Shown one piece after another: positions 1 through 6,684 of a stretch of DNA of 14,020 nucleotides. The stretch lies in contig CAZHFN010000042.1 in NCBI GenBank assembly GCA_964531105.1, positions 1-14,020 on the forward strand, given 5' to 3'. This DNA comes from UBA2256 sp964531105 (GTDB lineage: Bacteria; Spirochaetota; Spirochaetia; Treponematales; Rectinemataceae). The notes beneath the pieces are model-generated. The model had not been told where the DNA came from, did no database searches, and saw only the letters and a list, made by a program, of their open reading frames with translations. Made by a program: the position numbers and the translations under genes. The first letter of the stretch is position 1. Each line of letters opens with the position of its first letter.

Positions 1-48
1 ACGCGTTATGCGTTCCCATCGCGTTGCGCGGCGCCAGCCCCTTTATTA

Positions 49-732
49 CTACAAGTCGAACGCCAGGCCCGCCTGTATGCTCACAGTGGACAGCTGGTTT
101 CTCCCCGAATTCAAGGGACTGGCTGCGTTGTCCAGAGTCGCGTATTGGGCGTAGGAATACCGGCCTCGAGCCCATATCCATGTTTGAGCCCCCAGGTATA
201 GGTAAAGGGAAGCCTCGGGGCCGATGATGTAGCCTAAGCCCATGTAATCCACGCCTCCCGGCCTTTCGTCGGTTACATCGATGATGGAAAGACCCAGCCT
301 CGCCCCCACATTGAGCCGCAGGGGCATGAGGTTTACCGAGTATCCGAATATCGCCATGCTGTTCATGAGCATCCGCGAGCCATTGTCGTTGAAGGTCATG
401 GACAGATCGCCTTCGACTCCATTGAGCAAGGACGAGGACTCCATGAGTGAGGTATCTACTCCAAGACTGATATTGAGCGGGCCCTCCCATTCCCGAAGAT
501 CGGCCTCCAAGGTGCCTGAGTATTGAGGGATATTGTAACCTGCAAAAAAAGCGCCAAAGGTGTTGACAGGCACCGCGGGTTTTTCGGCCAACTCCTTTTC
601 TATTTGCCATGCGGGCTTTACCGTTGAAGGATCGGCGGCTTGGGCAAAGCCCATCCATGCGCACGCGAACATCAGAAGCATGACGATGGCCGATCTTGCT
701 CGTCCCTGAAAAGCCGACATAATTTTTTTCAT
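49..732 (-). CDS. Predicted small outer-membrane beta-barrel protein
   Basis: This 227-residue protein has an N-terminal signal peptide: basic MKK and RAR residues, then a hydrophobic core at about residues 15-30, with likely cleavage after the AQA near residue 32. The mature part alternates polar and hydrophobic/aromatic residues with many Gly and Tyr, as in a transmembrane beta-barrel, and ends in GLAFDL, close to the barrel C-terminal signature. The region around residues 34-60 (KPAWQIEKELAEKP) could be a periplasmic lead-in. Its ATG overlaps the stop of the upstream PDZ lipoprotein gene by four bases (ATGA), so the two are almost certainly one operon and translationally coupled. I do not recognise the family, and the barrel assignment is inferred from composition and pattern. 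No terminator is visible in the 48 bases left before the window edge. Confidence 0.75.
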   Translation of the reverse strand: MKKIMSAFQGRARSAIVMLLMFACAWMGFAQAADPSTVKPAWQIEKELAEKPAVPVNTFGAFFAGYNIPQYSGTLEADLREWEGPLNISLGVDTSLMESSSLLNGVEGDLSMTFNDNGSRMLMNSMAIFGYSVNLMPLRLNVGARLGLSIIDVTDERPGGVDYMGLGYIIGPEASLYLYLGAQTWIWARGRYSYAQYATLDNAASPLNSGRNQLSTVSIQAGLAFDL

Positions 733-1586
733 TTGGCGCCTCCCTGGGCAATAGGAAGCTTGAAACGGATGGGTACGAAAATTTCTATATACTTTTCACC
801 CTCCACGCGATAGCTGCGACGCAGCCCGTCTATGCCGATTTCCGTCGCGCCGGCTTTAACCGCCGCCTCAATAAGGTCGAAAAGCTCTTGCCCTTTTTGC
901 ACCGTTTTCCCGCCAACCTTGGTAATAATATCCTGAGGTGAAAACCCAGCCTTTTCCGCAGGGCTCTCCTTGAAGATCCACGAGACAATTATACCCGCAG
1001 ACTGAAGTATACCCGCTGCCTGGGCTTGATCGGGGCTCAACGTGCCGAGGGCAGCGCCAAACCGCATGTTAGGCAAGCCCAGGGGGGCTTTCCTCGCTTT
1101 GGCCAATACGACAAAGGCCTTGCCCAGGCGATCCGCAGCATCTCTGGTGGGTGTTCGTATAGACACTGGACTGGTGCCGCTAATATAGGCGTTTACTCCC
1201 CATTTAAAGGTCTTGTCCGACTTGGGATAATGCTCTAAAAGAACCGATGTAACTTGATCGAAGGGGATTATAAAGCCCGCGCTTTTCTGGACATTCCCCA
1301 TCTCCACCCACGACCAGCGAGCCCTCATGCCATAGGGATCTACGCTCAGCTCAGAGAGAGCCATGTCGGCCTTGTTCTCTACCATGGAGTTCTGCAGGTT
1401 CCTTATAACCCCCACGGCCTCATCCTCGCTCCAGGACGAACCGAAGTCTGTCAGATAGCTTTCATCATCATAAATCTTGGGCCAAATGTCGCTAACCGGA
1501 GGGGCTGCAGGTGGCGGCACCGGCGGAGTGGCGCAGCCAAGGATAAGCAAGGCCAAAGCCGGGACAAGCAGTCGCGCTATCTTCAC
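729..1586 (-). CDS. PDZ-domain lipoprotein
   Basis: This 285-residue protein starts at a GTG preceded by a strong AGGAGGT (1592-1598), five bases upstream. The N-terminus is a lipoprotein signal peptide with lipobox LILGC, acylated Cys at residue 18, followed by a Pro-rich linker (about 21-30). Residues about 40-165 form a domain I do not recognise. Residues about 175-258 look like a PDZ domain: the MRFGAALG start, the ESPAEKAG turn and the PQDIITKVGGKTV strand are typical of PDZ folds in DegP/RseP-like proteins. No protease catalytic domain is present, so it is more likely a binding or scaffold protein anchored to a membrane and facing the periplasm. It is the first gene of an operon with the predicted barrel gene, whose start overlaps its stop by four bases; it may help fold or position that partner, which is inference only. 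Confidence 0.85.
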   Translation of the reverse strand: MKIARLLVPALALLILGCATPPVPPPAAPPVSDIWPKIYDDESYLTDFGSSWSEDEAVGVIRNLQNSMVENKADMALSELSVDPYGMRARWSWVEMGNVQKSAGFIIPFDQVTSVLLEHYPKSDKTFKWGVNAYISGTSPVSIRTPTRDAADRLGKAFVVLAKARKAPLGLPNMRFGAALGTLSPDQAQAAGILQSAGIIVSWIFKESPAEKAGFSPQDIITKVGGKTVQKGQELFDLIEAAVKAGATEIGIDGLRRSYRVEGEKYIEIFVPIRFKLPIAQGGAK

Positions 1587-1620
1587 AGGCTACCTCCTGA
1601 AAACTTCTACCAGAAAGCTC

Positions 1621-1649
1621 ATTGTAGTACTCGAATGCCGCCTTGAGAA
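1621..1649 (-). promoter_or_regulatory. Candidate promoter of the PDZ lipoprotein operon
   Basis: On the minus strand, TTCTCA (1644-1649) and TACAAT (1621-1626) are separated by 17 bases. The -10 is close to consensus and the -35 is weak. Transcription would start near 1614, giving a leader of about 28 bases that contains the AGGAGGT ribosome-binding site. The divergent gene at 1754 has no equally convincing promoter that I can see. Confidence 0.4.
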
Positions 1650-1753
1650 GTCGAAAATCATGGTACCAAAATTTGATTTACTCAATATATTTTGATTTTT
1701 TCTATTGCGGCCACCTTGCCCATGCACGAAACTTGGATCAAGGAGACCGCGGC

Positions 1754-3562
1754 ATGAAAAACAAATTGTTTGCCTTGCTCGTCGTCGTTCTTATTGTAAT
1801 CATAGCTTCTTGCAGTCTAAAAGCGAAGGACGATGATACCGATACTGGAGGCGCCCAAAGCGTTTCCGAGGTTTTAAAGAACATCCCCGAGGTTAAACCA
1901 GCACTGCCTAAGAGCCTGCAATTATCCGAGAGCGCAAAATACCTTCGATCCTCTAAGGCTGCCGATGACATCACCGAATTGACCACTGCGAATGTCAGTC
2001 CAGTAAAGTCACAAGCCTGGGTAGACCTCCAAGAGGGTGACGATGTCCAGCTTATGTTCAATAGGGCGGTTAAATTTATTGCTAACTATGCGACAGCCAA
2101 CGATATTGCTATAGACCAGGAGTTCAGTGCCCCCATCGACGCAACAGCTCTCGCCGATATCTTCAAGATTCCCGCAAATATGGCCTCCGGCATGACAGTG
2201 AGTAATAGATGTGTTATAAAAGGTACAAATCCCAAGGATATCGTCCTTTATTGTAAAATCTCCATCAACAACGGCCACGCGACAATTCCCATCAGCGCCA
2301 AAGTGGGAATAAAGACCGCCGATGACTCCTCTGTCCGGCTTACGGTTAACCTCGACATCGCGACTGGCGGGGGCATGAACCAGCGAATGTACGTCGACTT
2401 CGATTCCACAACCAGCGCCTGCACTTCGGTTGTATCCATGCAAGATTCCAGTGGCGCCGACCAGGGCACCTTCATACGAACTGCCACCTTAGGTAGCGAT
2501 GGTTCAATTTCAACCGTGAATCGATCCACCGGCTCAAGCTCCGGCGTCAACCCCATGCCAGGCTTCACCCATATCGCCTATGGCGATGATAATTATGGGG
2601 GCATCGCCTCGTTGTTTAGTTCTCTGGATTCTACAACAAACGATTTCTACTATGGTGAATACTATAATAGCAGCGGCAATCTTATCCGCCGTGATAGCGG
2701 CAACTCGTCAATCTGGGTACAACCTGTAGAAAATCAGCAAAATCTTGCGAGTCTTGGACTAAGTTCAACACCACAACGAGTGTACATACGAGAAAAGTGG
2801 AATTCGACCGATAGTAAATCTGAATACCAATATTCTTATTCAATGCTCGGGGATGGCAGCGACAGCACCGCCTATGTCGATCTTCCAGGCTATGGATATA
2901 CCGGTGCGGATAAAAGCCCTTACATCTATGGATTATACTTCAAGAATAATCCTGCTGCATGGAATATTGGCGATGGGATTTATCAATGCGAAAAAATTGA
3001 ATCTATTTCCGAAGGCGATTATATTGGGAGAACAACCTATTACCTTGGATATAAGGTGCCCGCAACAACAAATCTCTTTGGGAAAAATCTTTACCTCGAT
3101 TATGAATATCCTCTGAATAGCCTGCTGCCTATCGTAGGAAACTACAAGCTATTGCAGAAACAGATAGGTGAAAGCTCGACCTCCACATGGACTGATTGGG
3201 ATGGCAATTCGATCACCAATACTTTTGCTTTCTATATCTATTATTTAAACAGTACACTTAACGGCACTACCACCTTGGAGCCGGGTCTCGATATCGATCT
3301 GAGCAATAATCTCAGAGAGTACGATGTCTATTATTTTTCTGGAGGTAAACTGAGCAAAGTGAAGGGTTATTTCTTCAGAACAAGCCAGGATTTGCCCGCT
3401 TATTTTACTCCACCGACAGCTGCAGTATCTTCGGCAATCGGCGGAGTAAAGGCAAAGCTCACCGACTTAATGAATACTGCCCTTGCTCTCGATAGCGCCG
3501 ACTACGCATCTCTTCTGGTCTCGCTCGCCAGTGATTCGGTATTAGGAGGTTTGACTTTATAA
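1754..3562 (+). CDS. Large lipoprotein of unknown function
   Basis: I start this 602-residue protein at 1754, where AGGAG (1741-1745) sits eight bases upstream of an ATG that opens a clean lipoprotein signal peptide: MKNKL, a hydrophobic core, and lipobox IIASC with Cys at residue 20. The frame stays open upstream to 1643, but that extension has no signal peptide and no ribosome-binding site. The mature protein begins with an acidic DDDTDTGG stretch and is then rich in Ser, Thr, Asn, Tyr and Gly, suggesting an extracytoplasmic beta-rich protein. I recognise no catalytic or binding motif. It stands alone, divergent from the PDZ lipoprotein operon, and its 3' end overlaps the convergent yoeB gene by six bases. 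A role as an envelope lipoprotein is inference; the specific function is unknown. Confidence 0.85.
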   Translation: MKNKLFALLVVVLIVIIASCSLKAKDDDTDTGGAQSVSEVLKNIPEVKPALPKSLQLSESAKYLRSSKAADDITELTTANVSPVKSQAWVDLQEGDDVQLMFNRAVKFIANYATANDIAIDQEFSAPIDATALADIFKIPANMASGMTVSNRCVIKGTNPKDIVLYCKISINNGHATIPISAKVGIKTADDSSVRLTVNLDIATGGGMNQRMYVDFDSTTSACTSVVSMQDSSGADQGTFIRTATLGSDGSISTVNRSTGSSSGVNPMPGFTHIAYGDDNYGGIASLFSSLDSTTNDFYYGEYYNSSGNLIRRDSGNSSIWVQPVENQQNLASLGLSSTPQRVYIREKWNSTDSKSEYQYSYSMLGDGSDSTAYVDLPGYGYTGADKSPYIYGLYFKNNPAAWNIGDGIYQCEKIESISEGDYIGRTTYYLGYKVPATTNLFGKNLYLDYEYPLNSLLPIVGNYKLLQKQIGESSTSTWTDWDGNSITNTFAFYIYYLNSTLNGTTTLEPGLDIDLSNNLREYDVYYFSGGKLSKVKGYFFRTSQDLPAYFTPPTAAVSSAIGGVKAKLTDLMNTALALDSADYASLLVSLASDSVLGGLTL

Positions 3563-3820
3563 TTCGTAATGCGTCCACATCCGCAGAATACGCACTATCT
3601 TTTCATCGGGAAATACTTGATATACCAGTCGATGTTGTAGTGTGATTCTTCGGGAATAGACTCCGGACAGATCTCCAATCAGTTTTTCATAGGGCGGCGG
3701 TGCTTGAAATGAATCCTTCTCTAAGATATGGATCAAATGCTTCACTTTATTATGGAGATTTGACTCAATAATCTTATTCGAATCTTTTACCGCTTGCTTG
3801 GAATAGACAATTTTCCACAT
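3557..3820 (-). CDS. yoeB: Type II toxin, YoeB/Txe family mRNA interferase
   Basis: The 87-residue length fits YoeB toxins (about 85), which cleave mRNA in the ribosomal A site in a translation-dependent way. The C-terminal half carries the family signature: SRRIT at residues 56-60, then HRLVY at 63-67, and a terminal THYEL. By comparison with E. coli YoeB (E46, R65, H83), the likely catalytic residues are E45, R64 and H84, all present, so the toxin looks intact. The start codon shares one base with the stop of the upstream antitoxin gene (TAATG), the usual coupled antitoxin-then-toxin order. The 3' end runs six bases into the convergent lipoprotein gene, with no terminator between them. The binding partner should be the YefM-like protein encoded just upstream. 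Confidence 0.92.
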   Translation of the reverse strand: MWKIVYSKQAVKDSNKIIESNLHNKVKHLIHILEKDSFQAPPPYEKLIGDLSGVYSRRITLQHRLVYQVFPDEKIVRILRMWTHYEL

Positions 3821-4062
3821 TACCAGTCGATTTTGGTTGCGCTTTCGGATAGCGGTTCTTTCATCCCTGTTACAATAGACTCCTTCATGCCAGGGATGGA
3901 AATTAAATAAAGTGTCTCTTGAATGGATTTCCAGTCATCTTCCGACACAAGTACTGCATTATTTCTTTTACCTGTTATAATTATTGGTTCGTGACACTCT
4001 TGTGCCATATCGATGAGATTATAAAGATTGGCTCGCGCGTCACTCGCAGTCATTATCGCCAT
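3820..4062 (-). CDS. yefM: Type II antitoxin, Phd/YefM family
   Basis: This 80-residue protein matches the Phd/YefM fold. The N-terminal DNA-binding dimerisation part (about 1-50) has the characteristic ASDARANLYNLID, the strand EPIIITGKRNNAVLVS, and the DDWKSIQETLYL helix. The C-terminal tail (about 55-80) is the expected flexible region that wraps the toxin. The start at 4062 has AGGA five bases upstream; the fourth residue is also Met (4053), so a slightly shorter protein is possible. It should neutralise the YoeB toxin encoded one base overlap downstream and repress the shared promoter at 4085-4113, which contains a palindrome. It is the first gene of the accessory stretch that runs to the tRNA. 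Confidence 0.92.
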   Translation of the reverse strand: MAIMTASDARANLYNLIDMAQECHEPIIITGKRNNAVLVSEDDWKSIQETLYLISIPGMKESIVTGMKEPLSESATKIDW

Positions 4063-4084
4063 TCACTTCCTCTTTTATTATGTA

Positions 4085-4113
4085 ATAGTACGTAATTTCG
4101 TACGTGTCGTCAA
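4085..4113 (-). promoter_or_regulatory. Promoter and palindromic operator of yefM-yoeB
   Basis: On the minus strand, TTGACG (4108-4113) and TACTAT (4085-4090) are spaced by exactly 17 bases. A perfect inverted repeat GTACG...CGTAC (4088-4092 and 4099-4103, six-base spacer) fills the spacer and overlaps the -10. This is where an autoregulating YefM-YoeB complex would bind. The known E. coli YefM core is TGTACA; the GTAC core here is similar but not identical. Confidence 0.7.
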
Positions 4114-4270
4114 GTCTTCTTATATAGCTAATGCATGAGAATACAAGGAGTGCTTTTAACCTGAGTATTCCGGTTCAAATCTGTCTGTGAATCCAGAAAT
4201 AACTAGCCACCTAATTCGGGATTATCTGACCATCCCTCATGATGGCCTCGAATCAGGCCGCAGCCTATTC

Positions 4271-4299
4271 TTGCTAGTTCTTTATAAATGTTCTAATAT
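4271..4299 (+). promoter_or_regulatory. Candidate promoter of the AbiEi gene
   Basis: TTGCTA (4271-4276) and TAATAT (4294-4299) are spaced by 17 bases. Transcription would begin near 4306, one base before the preferred ATG at 4307, so the message would be essentially leaderless. No Shine-Dalgarno sequence precedes that ATG, which agrees. A GTTCT repeat at 4277 and 4290 lies in the spacer and could belong to an operator, but this is weak. Confidence 0.45.
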
Positions 4300-4306
4300 A
4301 CGGTTA

Positions 4307-5068
4307 ATGCGTACGAAAAATGGCACAAATATAAAAGAACTTTTAAAAAAGCATCCACGCAATGCGGTGTTGACTGCCAAGGGGATGCTTAGGCTCGGTG
4401 TTTCTAGGGAAGCTCAGAGGTCATTAACGCGTTCAGGATGGCTACGACGCATCGGTACTGGGGCATATCTTCTGTTGGAGGAGCAGATCAGCCTTGAAGG
4501 CGCTCTTCATGCGCTGCAATCGGAGCCTGGATCAAGCATACATGAAGGAGCATACTCTGTGCTCGCCGAAAAGCATGGAAAGGCATATAATCTTATCACA
4601 GGCCGTAAACCTCAATTGTTCTGTTTGAGAGGCGAGAGGATTCCCGCTTGGTTTGCCATGGCCTTCGGCTCACTGTACGAATTATATACCACATCGTTTT
4701 TGCCCCATGGCTTGGGTCTTGTTGAATATGATTACGGTACCCTTAAATTAAACGTTTCGTCTCCTGAGCGTGCTATAATGGAAATGTTGTACCTGTGCCC
4801 TGAGCGATTCACTCTCCAGGAAACCTACCAGATAATGGAACTATTGACAGCGGTAAAGCCCCTACTCATACAAACATTATTGGAGGGCTGCTCTACGGTG
4901 AAGGTAAAACGACTTTTCCTATACATGGCCGAACTCGCAGGACACGCATGGCTTAAAAGACTCGACCTTTCGCACATAAACCTTGGCTCAGGTGTGCGCG
5001 AGATAGTGAAGGGGGGCACATTGAACCGTAAATACAGCATTGTCGTAAACGATGTGAAAACTATATGA
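4307..5068 (+). CDS. abiEi: AbiEi-family type IV antitoxin / transcriptional regulator
   Basis: I prefer the ATG at 4307 (253 residues, MRTKNG...), because family similarity begins there. The frame is open back to a GTG at 4187, but those 40 residues do not resemble the family and would lie upstream of the promoter. Residues about 5-60 are the N-terminal winged-helix domain (AbiEi_3_N type), with VLTAKGMLRLGVSREAQRSL and GWLRRIGTGAYLL. Residues about 61-250 are the antitoxin domain, with SSPERAIMEMLYL, the VKVKRLFLYMAELAGH helix and the LGSGVREIVKGGTLN strand. AbiEi proteins repress their own operon and protect against a nucleotidyltransferase toxin, AbiEii. The toxin gene does start at an ATGA overlap with this stop, but it is deleted (next entry), so this antitoxin is apparently an intact orphan. 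Confidence 0.88.
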   Translation: MRTKNGTNIKELLKKHPRNAVLTAKGMLRLGVSREAQRSLTRSGWLRRIGTGAYLLLEEQISLEGALHALQSEPGSSIHEGAYSVLAEKHGKAYNLITGRKPQLFCLRGERIPAWFAMAFGSLYELYTTSFLPHGLGLVEYDYGTLKLNVSSPERAIMEMLYLCPERFTLQETYQIMELLTAVKPLLIQTLLEGCSTVKVKRLFLYMAELAGHAWLKRLDLSHINLGSGVREIVKGGTLNRKYSIVVNDVKTI

Positions 5069-5344
5069 GGAAGGAATATCTCGATCAGGTCGCACTTCTG
5101 GTTGAGACAATACCCTTTATCGCGCAGGAGCGATGTTTCGCCTTGAAAGGCGGCACTGCGATCAATCTATTTTATCGCACTTAAACCGGATTTCTCTTCG
5201 ATAGAAATACCCACTCTTGATCAATTACCCGCTGTTAGATGGAAACTTAAAAACTTGAAACGCTTGCGTGAAGTGGAGCCTGTAAAGTTTGAAGAACAGT
5301 ATCGATATTTACAAGAATATTTCATGAAGGTTCCACGCTGGTGA
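5065..5344 (+). pseudogene. abiEii: abiEii toxin gene with central deletion
   Basis: An ATG at 5065 overlaps the abiEi stop by four bases and reads 39 codons (MRKEYLDQVALL...FALKGGTAINLFYRT) to a TAA at 5182. This is the AbiEii N-terminus up to the GGTA nucleotide-binding motif. In another frame, from 5183 to the TGA at 5342, 53 codons resemble an AbiEii C-terminus: LDQLPAVRWKLKNLKRLRE, then KFEEQYRYLQEY. AbiEii proteins are usually around 300 residues, so roughly 200 residues are missing, including the DxD catalytic motif that normally follows directly after GGTA. The fragments are 118 bases out of phase, so no functional protein can be made. The deletion junction lies near 5175-5190. That both pieces come from one original gene is inferred from their order and proximity. 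Confidence 0.8.
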
Positions 5345-5610
5345 GAGGATACAATACGGATATAAGACCAAGATCGTTTTCAGAATTGACGAAACACAAA
5401 GAACTTTACTAATTAGCCGCACTGGATTCGAACCAGTGACCCACGCCTTAAAAGCAGACAAAGACGCTCTCTAAAGCGGTTTCTATACGTGTAAGATCAC
5501 ACTTTCATGTCACACTTTTCTCTCGCTTTTTGTATGAATTTTGTCAAGAATAAATCCTAAATGAATTCTCTGGGAAATGAACCATCCAAGGACGTTCACC
5601 TGCTATTTGA
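5345..5610. other. Non-coding stretch between abiEii remnant and regulator operator
   Basis: I find no gene here. It contains the detached tRNA-Lys 3' copy (5402-5454) and otherwise AT-rich sequence without a recognisable coding fragment, hairpin terminator or insertion-sequence end. Confidence 0.6.
5402..5454. repeat. Detached copy of tRNA-Lys 3' end (candidate distal att site)
   Basis: These 53 bases match 8926-8978 in the same orientation with a single mismatch (T5414 versus G8938). The copy covers tRNA positions from the anticodon loop to the 3' end plus 11 bases downstream. The mismatch alters the base that pairs with G1 in the acceptor stem, and the 5' part of the tRNA is absent, so this copy is not a functional tRNA. 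The layout is that of the distal attachment site left by an element inserted into a tRNA 3' end. Confidence 0.85.
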
Positions 5611-5679
5611 GCTATTACAACTCTATATTGCTATTATAACCTAACTAAAGTTATAATAGCAAAGGAAGGTTATAATATG
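5611..5679 (+). promoter_or_regulatory. Four-half-site operator and promoter of the regulator/nucleotidyltransferase operon
   Basis: A perfect 13-base inverted repeat (5628-5640 and 5650-5662; core GCTATTATAAC / GTTATAATAGC) is flanked by two further copies of the same half-site: GCTATTACAAC at 5611-5621 (one mismatch) and GTTATAATATG at 5669-5679 (two mismatches). All four are symmetric about the same centre (about 5645), with outer and inner half-sites 19 bases apart on each side. The promoter TTGCTA (5628-5633) and TATAAT (5652-5657), spacer 18, lies under the inner pair, and the rightmost half-site covers the start codon. A repressor bound here would block polymerase; the obvious candidate is the downstream winged-helix protein. 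Confidence 0.75.
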
Positions 5680-6684
5680 GACAAAACACTAGATCACCGT
5701 GCACTTCAGGCTTCTCGCTACCTCGGCGGGCTTTTTGGCGTCGAAACACACATCAAGGAGTGGGAAAACACAGCAACGTTGCCCATGTATCTTTTGCAAT
5801 TATACTCTTGGTACGTTATGGCGTTTTCCGGAAAGGAGATCCTCCTGGCTCTTCCCAGAGGAGAGACTCCCCCACCCTCAATGCTAGAGAAGCACCTTGC
5901 GGTAGCAAGAAGGAAGCATGTAGGAAGTGCTTCCGTGATTCTTCCTACTCTCCAGCCATATCTGCGGCAGCGTCTCCTGGAGCGAAAAGTCTCTTTCGTT
6001 GTACCGAACATCCAGGTATTCATACCTGAATTGGGAATAGCCTTTAAGGAGCAGCAATCCAAAAAAAGCTATAGCGAGGAAATTCTTCGCCCTTCCGCAG
6101 CCCATGTCATTGTCTTGATGCTCAATCATCGCTTACCAACGAAAACAACCTTGGCGGATATCGCCAATGCAATAGGGACAACGCTCATGAGCGCAAGCCG
6201 AGCCGTTGATATCCTCAATGAGGTCGGATTAATCGAGACAAAAAAAGAAGGCAGAAAGCGATACGCAATTCAGAAATACAATACTCACGAGCTTTGGGAA
6301 CATGCCCTTCCATTGCTTGCATCTCCTATCAAGCGAACGCTCTCGATTCATAGAAATAATGTGCCATCGACAGCACTCGAAGCAGGATACCTTGCCCTCT
6401 CCAAAGTAAGTGACCTTGCCAGTCCCAAGATTCGCGAGTATGCACTATCGAGCGCAGAAGCCGAACCACTGATAAAGGATGGGCTCACCAGAGCTCGCTC
6501 CCCACAAGATGCCGATGATGATACCTATGCCGCTGTACAAATTTGGAAATATACGCCATTCAATGCCTGGAATCTCCCCATCATCGATCCTTATTCTCTT
6601 TACCTCTGCCTTTCAGGTGATCACGATGAGCGAGTTGCGAAGGCTCTCAACGTTATGCTGGAGGCTCTATGGTTGAAGGGGTAG
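5677..6684 (+). CDS. Winged-helix regulator / putative antitoxin partnered with nucleotidyltransferase
   Basis: This 335-residue protein starts at an ATG seven bases after GGAAGG (5664-5669). Residues about 137-202 form a winged helix-turn-helix of MarR-like appearance: TTLADIANAIG, TTLMSASRAVDILNEVGLI, then the wing around KKEGRKRYAI. The flanking domains are conserved in the paralogue at 7532-8503: VSFVVP...LGI (105-121), ELWEHALPLL (205-214), IWKYTP (289-294) and the C-terminal DPYSL...DERV block (304-320). The gene overlaps the nucleotidyltransferase gene by 16 bases, so they are coupled. By analogy with AbiEi-AbiEii, I infer a DNA-binding antitoxin that represses its own operon through the half-sites at 5611-5679. 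I recognise the protein type but cannot give a formal family name. Confidence 0.8.
   Translation: MDKTLDHRALQASRYLGGLFGVETHIKEWENTATLPMYLLQLYSWYVMAFSGKEILLALPRGETPPPSMLEKHLAVARRKHVGSASVILPTLQPYLRQRLLERKVSFVVPNIQVFIPELGIAFKEQQSKKSYSEEILRPSAAHVIVLMLNHRLPTKTTLADIANAIGTTLMSASRAVDILNEVGLIETKKEGRKRYAIQKYNTHELWEHALPLLASPIKRTLSIHRNNVPSTALEAGYLALSKVSDLASPKIREYALSSAEAEPLIKDGLTRARSPQDADDDTYAAVQIWKYTPFNAWNLPIIDPYSLYLCLSGDHDERVAKALNVMLEALWLKG

Noticed and set aside
1643..1753. An upstream in-frame start for the 1754-3562 lipoprotein
   Set aside because: The extension hides the lipoprotein signal peptide and lacks a ribosome-binding site, whereas 1754 has AGGAG at the right distance.
4161..4200. GGTTCAAATC, resembling a tRNA T-loop
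   Set aside because: The flanking bases do not form a T-stem and no other tRNA arm is present.
4309..4317. CGTACGAAA at the abiEi start, also found in the yefM operator
   Set aside because: Only one half of the palindrome is present and it encodes the first codons of AbiEi; chance is sufficient.
4276..4341. Imperfect inverted repeat AGTTCTTTATA ... TATAAAAGAACT around the abiEi start
   Set aside because: The arms are unequal, AT-rich and far apart, with one inside the coding region; not strong enough to call an operator.
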